A stretch of DNA of 37,176 nucleotides from Actinomycetes bacterium (GCA_021796455.1 JAKACA010000015.1:1-37176); one strand, 5' to 3'. Counted from the first letter of the stretch, positions 1 to 10,207 are shown. Notes: generated from the sequence alone by a model not told the origin. A program made the numbers and translations.

Positions 1-2139
1 GTCGTTCGCGGCGACACGCGGGCAACGATCGGGACGGGCGCGCCCGGCACCGGCCGGGCGCTCTGGATACAAGTCGACCCTATCGAGGAGCCGGAGCCCT
101 CGCCGGTCGCGCACGAGCTGGCACGCGAGTACCGTGCGGTGCTCGAGAACATCCTGCTGTCCCGTGGTGCTCGCGCAATGGCGGAGCGACTCCGGGACAT
201 CACAGATCCCTCGCAGATAGCAGACCTCGCCGGGTACTCCCCCGACCTGCCGCTCGAGAGCAAGCTGAAGGTGCTCGAGACGGTCGATGTAACGGAGCGC
301 CTGCGTTTCGTCCTTGCCGCTGCTCGCGAGACCCTCGCGGACCTGACCCTTCGCGACCAGATCAAGTCAAGCGTGGAGGAGGGCATGGAGAAGACCCAGA
401 GGGAGTTCCTCCTGCGACGCCAGCTGGAGGCCATACGCAAGGAGCTCGGAGAGATCTCTGAAGGTGCGACCGAGCCGGGACCGGACGGCTACCGGGAGTC
501 GCTCGAGACGGCGGGGTTTCCTGAGACTGTGCGGGCTGCGGTGCTGAAGGAGATCAACCGTCTCGAGCGCACGAGCGAGCAGAGCCCCGAACGCGGGTGG
601 ATACAGACGTGGCTGGACACAGTCTTCGAGATTCCCTGGAGCACGGAGTCCGAGGATCGTCTCGACCTGAGCGCAGCCGAGGTGATCCTCGACGAGGACC
701 ATGACGGCCTCCGCGACGTGAAGGACCGCATCCTCGAGCACCTGGCCGTTCGCAAGCTCCAGGCCGAGAGGGGCCTCGCCCCAGTGAAGGGAGGCCGCGG
801 TGGGGGCGCGATCCTTGCGCTGGTGGGCCCTCCGGGCGTTGGCAAGACCTCCCTCGGCGAGTCTGTCGCGCGTGCGCTCGGCCGGTCATTTGCCCGCGTC
901 GCCCTCGGCGGTGTGCGAGACGAGGCCGAGGTACGGGGCCATCGCCGCACATATGTCGGCGCCCAGCCGGGTCGCCTCGTGCGGGCGCTGCGCGAAGCAG
1001 GGACCATGAACCCGGTCATCTTGTTGGACGAGGTCGACAAGCTCGGCTCTGACTACCGCGGGGACCCCTCCTCCGCGCTCTTGGAGGTCCTCGACCCTGC
1101 CCAGAACCACACATTCCGCGACCACTACCTCGAGGTCGAGCTCGACCTGTCCAAGGTTCTCTTCATCGCGACGGCCAATGTGGTGGACACGATCCCGTCT
1201 CCCTTGCTCGACCGGATGGAAGTCCTCCGTCTGGACGGATACACCGACGACGAGAAACTGGCAATCGCTCGCCACCATCTCCTCCGACGCCAGATCGAGC
1301 GGCAGGCGCTGAGGCCGGAGGAGGTCGTCGTCGACGACGACGCCCTGCGGACGATCATCGATGACTACACACGCGAGGCCGGCGTGCGCTCGCTCGAACG
1401 TGAGCTTGGCCGCCTGCTACGCAAGGTCGCCACCAAGATCGCCGCGAACACGGTGGAGGTACCGGTTCACATAGCTGGTGCCAACGTCCGTGAGTGGCTG
1501 GGGCGGGCCCGTTTCTTCTTCGAGGCCGCCGACCGGACCGCCGTTCCTGGGGTAGCGACGGGTCTGGCCGTGACAGGCACCGGCGGTGACGTCCTCTATG
1601 TGGAGGCCAGCTCAATGGCCGGGCCCGATGGCCTGACTCTCACCGGGCAGCTCGGCGAGGTAATGAAGGAGTCGGCCGAGATCGCCCTCTCCTACGTCAA
1701 GTCTCACTCGGCCGAGCTGAGCATAGGAGCCGACGCTCTCCAGGGCCGGCACTTCCACCTGCACGTGCCCGCGGGCGCTGTGCCGAAGGACGGACCGTCG
1801 GCCGGCGTCACGATGGTGACAGCCATTGTGTCACTGCTTGCCCAGCGGCCAGTTCGATCGCCAGTCGGGATGACAGGCGAGGTGACACTTCAAGGGCTCG
1901 TGCTGCCGATCGGAGGTGTCAAGCAGAAGGTGCTCGCCGCCCACCGAGCCGGCCTGCGCGAGGTGGTGCTACCGATGCGCAACGAGCCCGACCTCGAAGA
2001 TGTGCCAGAGGCTGTTCGAGATGAGATGACGTTTCATCTGGCGACGACCGTCGGCGAGGTGCTCGCGGTCGCTCTCGCCGAGGTCATGGCGGGCGCGGGC
2101 GGGCGCGCGGGCGCGGGCGGGCAGGTACTGGCCGCTTGA
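1..2139 (+). CDS. lon: ATP-dependent Lon protease, 5'-truncated at window edge
   Basis: Frame 1 is open from base 1 (VVRGDTRATIGTG...ALWIQVDPIEEPEPS...) into the listed ORF. Walker A GPPGVGKTS and Lon Ser protease motif PKDGPSAGVTM are present. Confidence 0.95.
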   Translation, partial: VVRGDTRATIGTGAPGTGRALWIQVDPIEEPEPSPVAHELAREYRAVLENILLSRGARAMAERLRDITDPSQIADLAGYSPDLPLESKLKVLETVDVTERLRFVLAAARETLADLTLRDQIKSSVEEGMEKTQREFLLRRQLEAIRKELGEISEGATEPGPDGYRESLETAGFPETVRAAVLKEINRLERTSEQSPERGWIQTWLDTVFEIPWSTESEDRLDLSAAEVILDEDHDGLRDVKDRILEHLAVRKLQAERGLAPVKGGRGGGAILALVGPPGVGKTSLGESVARALGRSFARVALGGVRDEAEVRGHRRTYVGAQPGRLVRALREAGTMNPVILLDEVDKLGSDYRGDPSSALLEVLDPAQNHTFRDHYLEVELDLSKVLFIATANVVDTIPSPLLDRMEVLRLDGYTDDEKLAIARHHLLRRQIERQALRPEEVVVDDDALRTIIDDYTREAGVRSLERELGRLLRKVATKIAANTVEVPVHIAGANVREWLGRARFFFEAADRTAVPGVATGLAVTGTGGDVLYVEASSMAGPDGLTLTGQLGEVMKESAEIALSYVKSHSAELSIGADALQGRHFHLHVPAGAVPKDGPSAGVTMVTAIVSLLAQRPVRSPVGMTGEVTLQGLVLPIGGVKQKVLAAHRAGLREVVLPMRNEPDLEDVPEAVRDEMTFHLATTVGEVLAVALAEVMAGAGGRAGAGGQVLAA

Positions 2140-2217
2140 GCCACCGCCACCAAGAAACCCGGGCGTGTTGGCTCGCAAGCCCTGCCCGCACCTGACCGTC
2201 GGCGCGCACCCCTGTGA

Positions 2218-2240
2218 TATAGTCACGAACGTACGTTTGT
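2218..2240 (+). promoter_or_regulatory. Putative promoter (-10 TATAGT, 2218-2223) followed by SOS-box-like palindrome ACGAACGTACGTTTGT (2225-2240)
   Basis: Near-perfect CGAAC-N4-GTTTG, close to the actinobacterial LexA box TCGAAC-N4-GTTCGA, about 105 bp upstream of the HNH gene start. Confidence 0.5.
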
Positions 2241-2344
2241 CTCGGGCGGGGTTGCCCCCCTTGGCAGGGTACGCATCGTGCCTCGGCGGCGCCATTCGGT
2301 CACGGGTTCGCTGTCTTGACACAGCGCGATTCGAGGGGGCCTGC

Positions 2345-3844
2345 GTGGCAGTTGGTGATCTCCTTTTCGTAGTTGAGCGGCTTGCGGCGATCCTCGGCGG
2401 CTTGCGCGCTGACGACCTCTCTCCGAGCGAGGCAGCCTCGGCGGTCTCTCTTTTCGTACGTGGTGAGAACCTCTGTGGCGCTGGCAAGGCACTATGCGCC
2501 GAGCGGGCGGCGCGTAGCGGTGAACACCACCGCGCAGGGCACCGCGAGCCCGCGACCTGGCTCCAGGAGCTGTCAGGCGGTTCGAAGGGCGCCGCCTTGG
2601 ACGCGCTCGGGACGGCCTCGTCGCTGCAGCTGCTGCCCGGTCTCTCCGATGCGCTGCGAAGCGGCGACATCTGTGCCACCCGGGCCAGCGTCGTAGCCGA
2701 GGCCGCTTCCATGGACCGCTCCGCCGAGCCACAGCTGCTCGAACTTGCACGCTCGGGATCTCTCTCGGAGCTGAAGAACGCTGCAGAGTCGGTCAAGGCA
2801 GCGGCACGATCGGTTGACGACGACAACGGCCGGTATGAGGCGATCTATAGGAGCCGTCACCTCCGGACCTTCATAACGAGGGACGGCGCATTCAACGGTC
2901 GACTCCGTTTGACACCCGACGCCGGTGCCAAGCTCCTCGCGGTTCTGCAACCAGCCTCCGATTTCTTCTTCGAAGACGCCCGGGAGCAGGGGACTAGAGA
3001 GCACCACGAGGCCTACCTAGCCGATGCGCTTGTTGCCGTCGTCACAGGCGAGTGGCCCGGGAGCCCGATCGGGGATGCGGCACCTCAGGTGGCCCCAAGC
3101 ACCGGCGGCCCAGATCCCCGCGGCCCAGATCCCCGCGGCCCAGATCCCCGCGGCCCAGACTGCGGCCCCGACGGGGCCGACGCCGGGAGCGCCAACCGTT
3201 ACGAAGGAGTGGGCGAACCCGCTCCGCCAACACCGAGACCGGCACCCCGTCCGGCATGGAATAGGCGGCGCACCGCACCCGAGCGCCCGCCCGCCACCGT
3301 CATCTGTCGCGTAGATCTCGCAGCTCTTCGGCGTGGATCGCTCGTGACGGGTGAGACCTGCGAGATACCAGGAGTCGGACCGGTGCCACTTGGTGTTGCC
3401 CGCGAGCTGTTCGGTGACTCGATATTGAAGGTCGTGATAAGCGACGGGGTCGATCCTCGCACGATCGTCCACTGCGGAAGGACCATCCCCTCCCATCTGA
3501 GGACCGCCCTTCAGTTCCGTGACCGCTGCTGCGTTGTGCCCGGGTGCGGGAGGACATTCGGACTCGAGTACGACCACATTGTCGAGTTCGCGAAGGGCGG
3601 CCCCACCACCATGGAGAACCTCTGCCGGCTCTGCCGGCCGCACCACGCTCTCAAGACCCGCAAGGGGTACCGGATCAAGGGCGGGCCCGGGAGCTGGCAG
3701 TGGCTGGCGCCGGGGGTCGAAGAGCGAGACACCCCGCGGGCGGGCGGCAGCCCGGGAGCCGGGAGCCGGGACTCAGTACCGGTACAGGTCCGCCTTGTAG
3801 GGCCCCTCGACCGGCACGCCGAGATAGGCGGACTGCTCAGGTGA
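2345..3844 (+). CDS. DUF222-type (13E12 family) HNH endonuclease protein
   Basis: C-terminal HNH motif [44 protein letters not shown] after a DUF222-like N-terminus. GTG at 2345 preceded by GAGGGGG is preferred over the ORF-track start at 2165. Confidence 0.8.
   Translation: MAVGDLLFVVERLAAILGGLRADDLSPSEAASAVSLFVRGENLCGAGKALCAERAARSGEHHRAGHREPATWLQELSGGSKGAALDALGTASSLQLLPGLSDALRSGDICATRASVVAEAASMDRSAEPQLLELARSGSLSELKNAAESVKAAARSVDDDNGRYEAIYRSRHLRTFITRDGAFNGRLRLTPDAGAKLLAVLQPASDFFFEDAREQGTREHHEAYLADALVAVVTGEWPGSPIGDAAPQVAPSTGGPDPRGPDPRGPDPRGPDCGPDGADAGSANRYEGVGEPAPPTPRPAPRPAWNRRRTAPERPPATVICRVDLAALRRGSLVTGETCEIPGVGPVPLGVARELFGDSILKVVISDGVDPRTIVHCGRTIPSHLRTALQFRDRCCVVPGCGRTFGLEYDHIVEFAKGGPTTMENLCRLCRPHHALKTRKGYRIKGGPGSWQWLAPGVEERDTPRAGGSPGAGSRDSVPVQVRLVGPLDRHAEIGGLLR
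3106..3159 (+). repeat. 15-bp in-frame tandem repeat CGGCCCAGATCCCCG (3 full copies plus a partial copy)
   Basis: Direct reading; encodes GPDPR repeats in the central linker of the HNH protein. Confidence 0.95.
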
Positions 3845-5206
3845 CAGCGTTGTCAGCCGGACCCCCAGCGCGTCGAGGTGCAGGCGCGCGACCTTCTCGT
3901 CAAGATGCTTGGGTAGCACGTGCACCCCCACGGGATAGTCGGCTGCCCTCGTGAAGAGCTCGATCTGCGCGATCACCTGGTTGGTGAAGGAGTTCGACAT
4001 CACGAAGCTCGGGTGACCGGTAGCACAGCCGAGGTTCAAGAGCCGGCCCTCCGCCAGCACGATGACCGCGTGACCGTCAGGGAAGACCCACTTGTCAACC
4101 TGGGGCTTGATGTTCACCCGGCTGATGCCTGGGGTACCGGCGAGACCGGCCATGTCGATCTCGCTGTCGAAGTGGCCGATGTTGCCCACGATGGCCTGGT
4201 GCTTCATCGACGCCATGTGCTCGACGGTCAGCACGGAACGGTTGCCCGTTGCCGTGATGAAGATGTCAGCCGAGGTGACGAAGTCTTCAACCGTTGCCAC
4301 CTGGTACCCGTCCATCGCTGCCTGGAGCGCGCAGATAGGGTCGATCTCGGTAACGACGACGCGGGCGCCTTGGCCGCGCAGGGACTCGGCGCAGCCCTTG
4401 CCGACGTCGCCATAGCCGCAGACGACGGCGACCTTGCCCCCGATGAGGACGTCGGTTGCCCTGTTGATCCCGTCTATCAGCGAGTGTCGGCAGCCGTACT
4501 TGTTGTCGAACTTCGACTTGGTCACCGAGTCGTTGACGTTGATAGCCGGAAAGAGCAGTTCGCCGCGCTCGTACATCTGGTAGAGCCGGTGCACTCCGGT
4601 CGTGGTCTCCTCGGTCACGCCACGAATGCCGTTCGCGATCGTCGTCCAACGCGACGAGTCCTCCGAGAGCGACCGGGCCAGGTGTGACAGCACTACCGCC
4701 ATCTCCTCGTTGTCGGCGGTGCCCGCACCTGGCACGGAGCCGGCCTTCTCGAACTCGACACCTTTGTGGACGAACAGCGTCGCGTCACCGCCGTCGTCGA
4801 GGATCATGTTCGGCCCACCCTCGGGCCAGCGCAACATCTGCTCCGTGCACCACCAGTACTCCTCCAGCGTCTCGCCTTTCCAGGCAAAGACGGGCACGCC
4901 CGCCGGAGAGCCGGCAGTGCCATTGCGGCCGACCACGACGGCGGCGGCGGCATGGTCCTGAGTGGAGAAGATGTTGCAGGACGCCCAGCGCACCGACGCC
5001 CCGAGGTCGACGAGGGTCTCGATGAGAACGGCAGTCTGTACCGTCATGTGCAGGGAACCGGACACCCTTGCGCCTGCGAGCGGCTGGGAGCTGGCAAACT
5101 CCGACCGCATTGCCATGAGGCCGGGCATCTCGTGCTCTGCCAGCTCGATCTCCTTGCGACCGAACTCGGCCAGCGACAAGTCAGCGACCTTGTAATCGAA
5201 GCTCAT
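3773..5206 (-). CDS. sahH: Adenosylhomocysteinase
   Basis: [34 protein letters not shown]..., NAD-binding [29 protein letters not shown]-terminus [23 protein letters not shown] lies just before ATG 5206. Confidence 0.96.
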   Translation of the reverse strand: MSFDYKVADLSLAEFGRKEIELAEHEMPGLMAMRSEFASSQPLAGARVSGSLHMTVQTAVLIETLVDLGASVRWASCNIFSTQDHAAAAVVVGRNGTAGSPAGVPVFAWKGETLEEYWWCTEQMLRWPEGGPNMILDDGGDATLFVHKGVEFEKAGSVPGAGTADNEEMAVVLSHLARSLSEDSSRWTTIANGIRGVTEETTTGVHRLYQMYERGELLFPAINVNDSVTKSKFDNKYGCRHSLIDGINRATDVLIGGKVAVVCGYGDVGKGCAESLRGQGARVVVTEIDPICALQAAMDGYQVATVEDFVTSADIFITATGNRSVLTVEHMASMKHQAIVGNIGHFDSEIDMAGLAGTPGISRVNIKPQVDKWVFPDGHAVIVLAEGRLLNLGCATGHPSFVMSNSFTNQVIAQIELFTRAADYPVGVHVLPKHLDEKVARLHLDALGVRLTTLSPEQSAYLGVPVEGPYKADLYRY

Positions 5207-5243
5207 TCCATCTCCTTGATCTAGGTGTACCACTCTCCAAAGG

Positions 5244-5519
5244 TCACTCGACCACATTCGACAGCCAGTTGTCGACCTCTTCTGCCATGACTCGATCCAT
5301 GCGGAGCCTCGAGGCGAAGCTAATCTCCGCCAGACCGACGCCATAGCGGCACAGGAGCTCTCGGAGCGTCTTGAGCTTGTGGAGCTCGGCCTCTCCGAAG
5401 AGCCGGTACCCACCGGGAGACCGGATCGGCACCACTAGGCCCGAGTCCTCGATGTATCTGAGCATCCGGGCCGACCAGCCTGTCGCGGCAGATGCCTCGC
5501 GGATCGTCAGCCCTTCCAT
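5244..5519 (-). CDS. MerR-family transcriptional regulator (small)
   Basis: [53 protein letters not shown] is a MerR winged HTH. ATG at 5519 is preferred; the longer ORF start overlaps dcd. Confidence 0.8.
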   Translation of the reverse strand: MEGLTIREASAATGWSARMLRYIEDSGLVVPIRSPGGYRLFGEAELHKLKTLRELLCRYGVGLAEISFASRLRMDRVMAEEVDNWLSNVVE

Positions 5520-5571
5520 GGACAACCCTACCACGACAGTGAGAATGTTGGCACAGCTAGCCTGCACAGGC

Positions 5572-6153
5572 ATGATCCTGTCTGACCGGACCATTCGCGA
5601 GGAGCTCGAGGCCGGTCGCATCGGGATCGCCCCGCTCGGCGACGACTGCATACAGCCCTCGTCTGTGGACCTGCACGTGGACCGCTACTTCCGCGTGTTC
5701 CGCAACCACACCCAGCGGGTCATCGACGTGCGCGATGACCAGGAGGACCTCACGGAGCTGGTGGAGTCGGTCGGCGACGAGCCGCTCATCTTGCACCCGG
5801 GGGAATTCGTGCTCGGCTCGACCCTGGAGAGGGTCCGGCTGCCAGATGACCTCGTCGGCCGCCTCGAAGGCAAGTCAAGTCTCGGGCGTCTCGGGCTGCT
5901 CATCCACTCGACGGCGGGTTTCGTCGATGCAGGTTGGGACGGGTACCTGACCCTCGAGCTATCGAACGTGGCCAACCTTCCCATCACCGTCTATCCCGGC
6001 ATGAAGATCGGGCAGATCAGCTTCCTCAAGATGACGTCTGCTGCCCTGCTGCCTTACGGGTCAGCCGGACTTGGCTCGAAATACCAGGGCCAGCGGGGAC
6101 CGACACCGAGCCGCTACTTCGAGAACTTCCGCACGCTCGGCACAGCGCAATAG
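5572..6153 (+). CDS. dcd: dCTP deaminase (possibly bifunctional dCTP deaminase/dUTPase)
   Basis: [45 protein letters not shown]...[33 protein letters not shown]...[15 protein letters not shown]. Confidence 0.92.
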   Translation: MILSDRTIREELEAGRIGIAPLGDDCIQPSSVDLHVDRYFRVFRNHTQRVIDVRDDQEDLTELVESVGDEPLILHPGEFVLGSTLERVRLPDDLVGRLEGKSSLGRLGLLIHSTAGFVDAGWDGYLTLELSNVANLPITVYPGMKIGQISFLKMTSAALLPYGSAGLGSKYQGQRGPTPSRYFENFRTLGTAQ

Positions 6154-6208
6154 AGTCTGACTGCGTGCCGGCTGGAAGGCACCGAACGGCTCCCCCTAAG
6201 GAGGGCTC

Positions 6209-8275
6209 TTGCTCACGAGGTACCCGATAGCCCTCGGCGCGACCGCGGTGGCCTTTGCCATCGCGGGACGGAGGCTCTACTTCCTCTTCCGCCTCGTCAC
6301 CTCCGGCAAAGCGGCTCCTGAGCGTCTTTCCCGGTGGAGCAAGCGTGCCGGCGTGGAGCTCGCCGAGGTAGGGGGCCAGAAACGCCTCCTCAAGTGGACG
6401 GTGCCGGGACTCGCCCACGCCTTCACCTTCTGGGGTTTCACGGTCCTTCTCCTGACGATCATCGAGGCATACGGAGACTTGTTCCAGGCGAACTTCCACA
6501 TTCCACTCATCGGCACGAACCCATTCGTCGGCTTCATCGAGGACTTCTTCGCCGTCGCAGTGCTGGTCGCGCTCCTCGTCTTCAGCATCATCCGCCTTCG
6601 AAACGCTCCTCAGCGGCTCGATCGCAAGAGTCGCTTCTACGGCTCGCACACCGGTGCCGCCTGGATCACGCTCGGGCTCATCTCCATCGTCATCATCACG
6701 CTCCTCATGTACAGGGGGGCACAGACCAACGTCGGCTCCGACTTCCCCTACTCCCACTGGGCATTCGCCTCCCATGCCGTCGGGTACCTCCTGCGCCCGC
6801 TCGGCTCGTCCACGAACGCCACGCTCGCCACGGTCTTCCTCGACCTGAACGTCGTCGCAATCGTGGGTTTCCTCGTGTTCCTCGTCCATTCCAAGCACCT
6901 GCACATCGTCATGGCACCGCTCAACGTGGCCTTCTCACGCCAGCCGCGTGCTCTTGGCCCGCTCGGGACCACGCCGGTCATCGATGTCGAGACCATGGAC
7001 GAGGACACCGTCTTTGGAGCCGGGAAGGTGGAGGACTTCTCCTGGAAGCAGATGCTCGACTTCGTGACCTGCACCGAGTGCGGCCGATGCCAGAGCCAGT
7101 GCCCTGCCTGGAACACCGGCAAGCCGCTGTCTCCAAAGCTCGTGATCATGGACCTCCGCGACGAGCTGCTGAGGCAGTCGAGCCGCGTGCTCGCGAGATC
7201 CGCGGCCGCTGCAAGCGACGACGCCAAGCTCGTCCCCCGTGTCATCGACCCCGACGTCCTCTGGTCCTGCACCACGTGCGGCGCCTGCGTCGAGCAGTGC
7301 CCTGTGGACATCGAGCACGTCGACGCGATCATCGACATGCGCCGCTACGAGGTGCTGATCGAGTCGCGCTTTCCGACAGAGGCGGGCCTCATGCTCCGCA
7401 ACATCGAGAACCGCGGCGATCCGTGGGGCCTGGGCTCAGCCAAGCGGCTCGAGTGGACGAGCGGAGTTGACTTCGACATACCCGTCGTGACCGACACCAT
7501 CGCTGACGACATCGAGTACCTGTTCTGGGTCGGGTGTGCGGGAGCGCTCGACGAGCGGGCACGAAAGACGACCCAGTCCGTCGCCCGCCTGCTCCACCAG
7601 GCCGGCGTAGCTTTTGCCGTGCTCGGTCCTCGCGAGTCGTGTACCGGCGACCCTGCCCGGCGGCTCGGCAACGAGTTCCTCTACCAGATGCAGGCGGCTC
7701 AGAACATCGAGACGCTGACCGCGGCTCGCGTCAGGAAAGTCGTCGCCTCGTGTCCCCACTGCTTCAACTCACTTGGCAAGGAGTACCCGGCCCTCGGGGG
7801 CGACTTCGAGGTCATACACCACTCTCAGCTTCTCAGCCGCCTCATCTCCGACGGCCGGCTCACACCGGAGCGCTTCAACGCCAAAGTCACCTACCACGAC
7901 CCCTGTTACCTGGGCCGCCACAGCAGGGTTTACGACCCGCCCCGCTCGGTGATCGAGTCCGTCCCCGGAGTGGAGTCCGTCGAGATGAAACGGTGCAGGG
8001 AGAAGGGCTTCTGCTGTGGCGCCGGAGGCGCTCGCATGTGGCTCGAGGAGCGGATCGGCAAGCGAGTCAACCTCGAGCGCACCGACGAGGCACTCGAAAC
8101 GGGCGCGGATGTCGTGTCAACGGCCTGCCCATTCTGTCTCATCATGCTGGACGACGCCGTCAAGGAGCGCCAGCGCGACGAAGCTGTCAAGGTTCTCGAC
8201 ATCTCGCAGATCCTCGAGCGCTCCATGTCGCCGCCGCCGCCGCTCGGTCTTGGTGGCAAGCCTCTGACCCTCTAG
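6209..8275 (+). CDS. Membrane (Fe-S)-binding reductase, HdrD/CCG-domain family
   Basis: N-terminal TM segments, two 4Fe-4S motifs (CTECGRCQSQCP; CTTCGACVEQCP) and two CCG domains (CPHCFNSLG; CCGAGGARMW). TTG start with AAGGAGGG RBS. Confidence 0.85.
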   Translation: MLTRYPIALGATAVAFAIAGRRLYFLFRLVTSGKAAPERLSRWSKRAGVELAEVGGQKRLLKWTVPGLAHAFTFWGFTVLLLTIIEAYGDLFQANFHIPLIGTNPFVGFIEDFFAVAVLVALLVFSIIRLRNAPQRLDRKSRFYGSHTGAAWITLGLISIVIITLLMYRGAQTNVGSDFPYSHWAFASHAVGYLLRPLGSSTNATLATVFLDLNVVAIVGFLVFLVHSKHLHIVMAPLNVAFSRQPRALGPLGTTPVIDVETMDEDTVFGAGKVEDFSWKQMLDFVTCTECGRCQSQCPAWNTGKPLSPKLVIMDLRDELLRQSSRVLARSAAAASDDAKLVPRVIDPDVLWSCTTCGACVEQCPVDIEHVDAIIDMRRYEVLIESRFPTEAGLMLRNIENRGDPWGLGSAKRLEWTSGVDFDIPVVTDTIADDIEYLFWVGCAGALDERARKTTQSVARLLHQAGVAFAVLGPRESCTGDPARRLGNEFLYQMQAAQNIETLTAARVRKVVASCPHCFNSLGKEYPALGGDFEVIHHSQLLSRLISDGRLTPERFNAKVTYHDPCYLGRHSRVYDPPRSVIESVPGVESVEMKRCREKGFCCGAGGARMWLEERIGKRVNLERTDEALETGADVVSTACPFCLIMLDDAVKERQRDEAVKVLDISQILERSMSPPPPLGLGGKPLTL

Positions 8276-8709
8276 TGGACGGCGGCACCGAGCGCCTTGG
8301 CATCCGCGCTGCGTAAGCGCGACGCGGTCGCCACCAAGAGCTTGCGGGTAAGTGTCGGCGAGTCCCTCAGCAGCTTGTTGAACTCCTTCTGGCCGACTGC
8401 CAGCAGCTCCAGATCCGTCACCGCCTTGACCGTCGCGGAACGGGGCAGCCGATCAAGCAGTGCCAGCTCTCCGAAGTAGCTCCCAGGTAGGAGCTCGGCC
8501 ACCTTGCGGCCGTGGTGGATGACCGACGCCCTTCCTCCAAGCACGAAATAGAAGGTCTGGCCCACTTCGCCCTCGGAGCAGACGGTCGCTCCCGCCTGCA
8601 CGGTAAGGGGCTTGGACATCTTGGCGATGTTGCGCAGCTCGGCACGGGAGCACTCGCTGAAGAGCCAGACGCTTCCGAAGTCCAGTGGGACCGAGGCCGT
8701 GAGCGACAT
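8272..8709 (-). CDS. Stand-alone cyclic-nucleotide-binding (Crp-like) domain protein, no HTH visible
   Basis: AGATVCSEGEVGQTFYFVLGGRASVIHHGRKVAELLPGSYFGELALLDRLPRSATVKAVTDLELLAV; ends about 40 aa later without a DNA-binding helix-turn-helix. Confidence 0.75.
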   Translation of the reverse strand: MSLTASVPLDFGSVWLFSECSRAELRNIAKMSKPLTVQAGATVCSEGEVGQTFYFVLGGRASVIHHGRKVAELLPGSYFGELALLDRLPRSATVKAVTDLELLAVGQKEFNKLLRDSPTLTRKLLVATASRLRSADAKALGAAVH

Positions 8710-8755
8710 GTACGAATCGTACTTCGGCGCCGCATGGCGATGACGTGGCTTGGCC

Positions 8756-10207
8756 TCATGTGGGGCTGCCCTCGCCCACCAGCTCCCGCCGATCGCGCTC
8801 GCGAGGGCCATTGTCGAGGCCGGCCATCGCGCCCAAGCCGAGAACATCCTCCGGGCCCAGCACCTCTTCCAGGTGGATTGCGGCGTCTCCGATCTCGAGC
8901 TCCCTGTCTGTCAGGCGAAGCGGCACCCGGAGTGCCTTCTCGATGAATTTGAGCAGGACCACGGTCACGAGACCGTCCCAGGCGATGATCGTGAGCGCGG
9001 CCCCGGCCTGGATCAACACCTGGCCGGGATGGCCGTAGAAGAGGCCGGCGGACGAGACCGGGGTCAGCTTGCCGTGGGGGCCGACCGCGTAGTACTCCGC
9101 CATCTTCGGATCGGCGAAGAAACCGACGAGCATCCCGCCGCACAACCCGGCGACTCCGTGGGTGTGCACGACTCCGAGAGCGTCGTCGACGCGGGCAAAG
9201 ATTCCCCTGCCCGCCATCTTGTTCCAGGAGAACCAGACGATGCCCGACGAGAGCACTCCGATGACGAGAGCCCCGTAACCGTCGACGAACCCGGCGGCGG
9301 GTGTGATCGCGACCAGCCCGACGATCATCCCGTTGACAGAGCCCAGGAAGTTGGCCTTCTTCGGGCCGCCCACGATGTCCATCACGAACCACGTCAACAG
9401 CGCCCCGGCCGTGGCCAGGTTCGTGTTGAGCACGGCAGCCGCGGCGTCGCCGTTCGCAAAGTACGGGTCCCCGCCGTTGAAGCCGTTCCAACCGAGCCAC
9501 AAGATGCCGGCACCGGCGGCGACGAGGAGCAGGTTGTTGGGCGTAAAGGAGTCTCGGTCGCTCTTCAGCCGCGGTCCGATGATCGCTGCCGCGACGAACC
9601 CGGTCGTGCCCGCGGCGAGGTGGATCACGTACCCGCCCGAATAGTCGAGCGCCCCGCGCTGTGCCCAGAAACCCCCTCCCCAGAGCAGCATCGCATTCAC
9701 CGTGTAGGCACAGGTCGTCCAAAGGGGCACGAAGATCAGCCAGGCCTTGAGGCTCATCCGCCCGAGGACGCTGCCGAGGAAGAGCAGCGGCGTGATGGCG
9801 GCGAACACGAACTGGAAGTAGACAAGGGCCGAGCTCGAGAGCTGCAGACCCGGCCCGGCCAGATTGCCGCTCTGGGGGATCGAGGCCCGACCGAGCTCGG
9901 CGCCGGCGCCTAGAACCGTACCGGGCTTGCCGAGCACCGTGCCTCGAGCAGAGCTGCCGAGATGGAGCCAGGAGCTCCCAAAGCCCATCTTGTAAGCCCA
10001 CAGGACCCACACCACGAGAACGAGGGAGAAGGCGGCGAACGCCATCACCATCGTGTTCACAGCCCACTTCTTCTTGACGATCCCGCCGTAGAGGACTGCG
10101 ATCCCCGGCAGGCTCATCAAGCCCACCAGTGTCGCGGCAGTCAACTGCCATGATGTGTCACCTGCGCTCAGGAAGTGAGGTGACGGAATGTAGGTGGTTG
10201 CCAGCAC
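8756..10207 (-). CDS. amt: Ammonium transporter (Amt family)
   Basis: DTSWQLTAATLVGLMSLPGIAVLYGGIVKKK, many TM segments, DDALGVVHTHGVAGLCGGMLVGFFAD. SD GAGGAG upstream of the GTG start. Confidence 0.92.
   Translation of the reverse strand: MLATTYIPSPHFLSAGDTSWQLTAATLVGLMSLPGIAVLYGGIVKKKWAVNTMVMAFAAFSLVLVVWVLWAYKMGFGSSWLHLGSSARGTVLGKPGTVLGAGAELGRASIPQSGNLAGPGLQLSSSALVYFQFVFAAITPLLFLGSVLGRMSLKAWLIFVPLWTTCAYTVNAMLLWGGGFWAQRGALDYSGGYVIHLAAGTTGFVAAAIIGPRLKSDRDSFTPNNLLLVAAGAGILWLGWNGFNGGDPYFANGDAAAAVLNTNLATAGALLTWFVMDIVGGPKKANFLGSVNGMIVGLVAITPAAGFVDGYGALVIGVLSSGIVWFSWNKMAGRGIFARVDDALGVVHTHGVAGLCGGMLVGFFADPKMAEYYAVGPHGKLTPVSSAGLFYGHPGQVLIQAGAALTIIAWDGLVTVVLLKFIEKALRVPLRLTDRELEIGDAAIHLEEVLGPEDVLGLGAMAGLDNGPRERDRRELVGEGSPT

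Noticed and set aside
2345-3844. HNH gene as part of a mobile element, intron or phage
   Set aside because: No terminal repeats, integrase or interrupted host gene; DUF222-HNH proteins are ordinary multicopy actinobacterial genes.
6334-7470. 378-aa plus-strand ORF
   Set aside because: Alternate frame of the Fe-S reductase gene, Arg/His/Pro-rich.
8418-10151. 577-aa minus-strand ORF
   Set aside because: Shadow frame of amt and the cNMP-binding gene; Arg/Gly-rich low-complexity translation with no recognisable domain.
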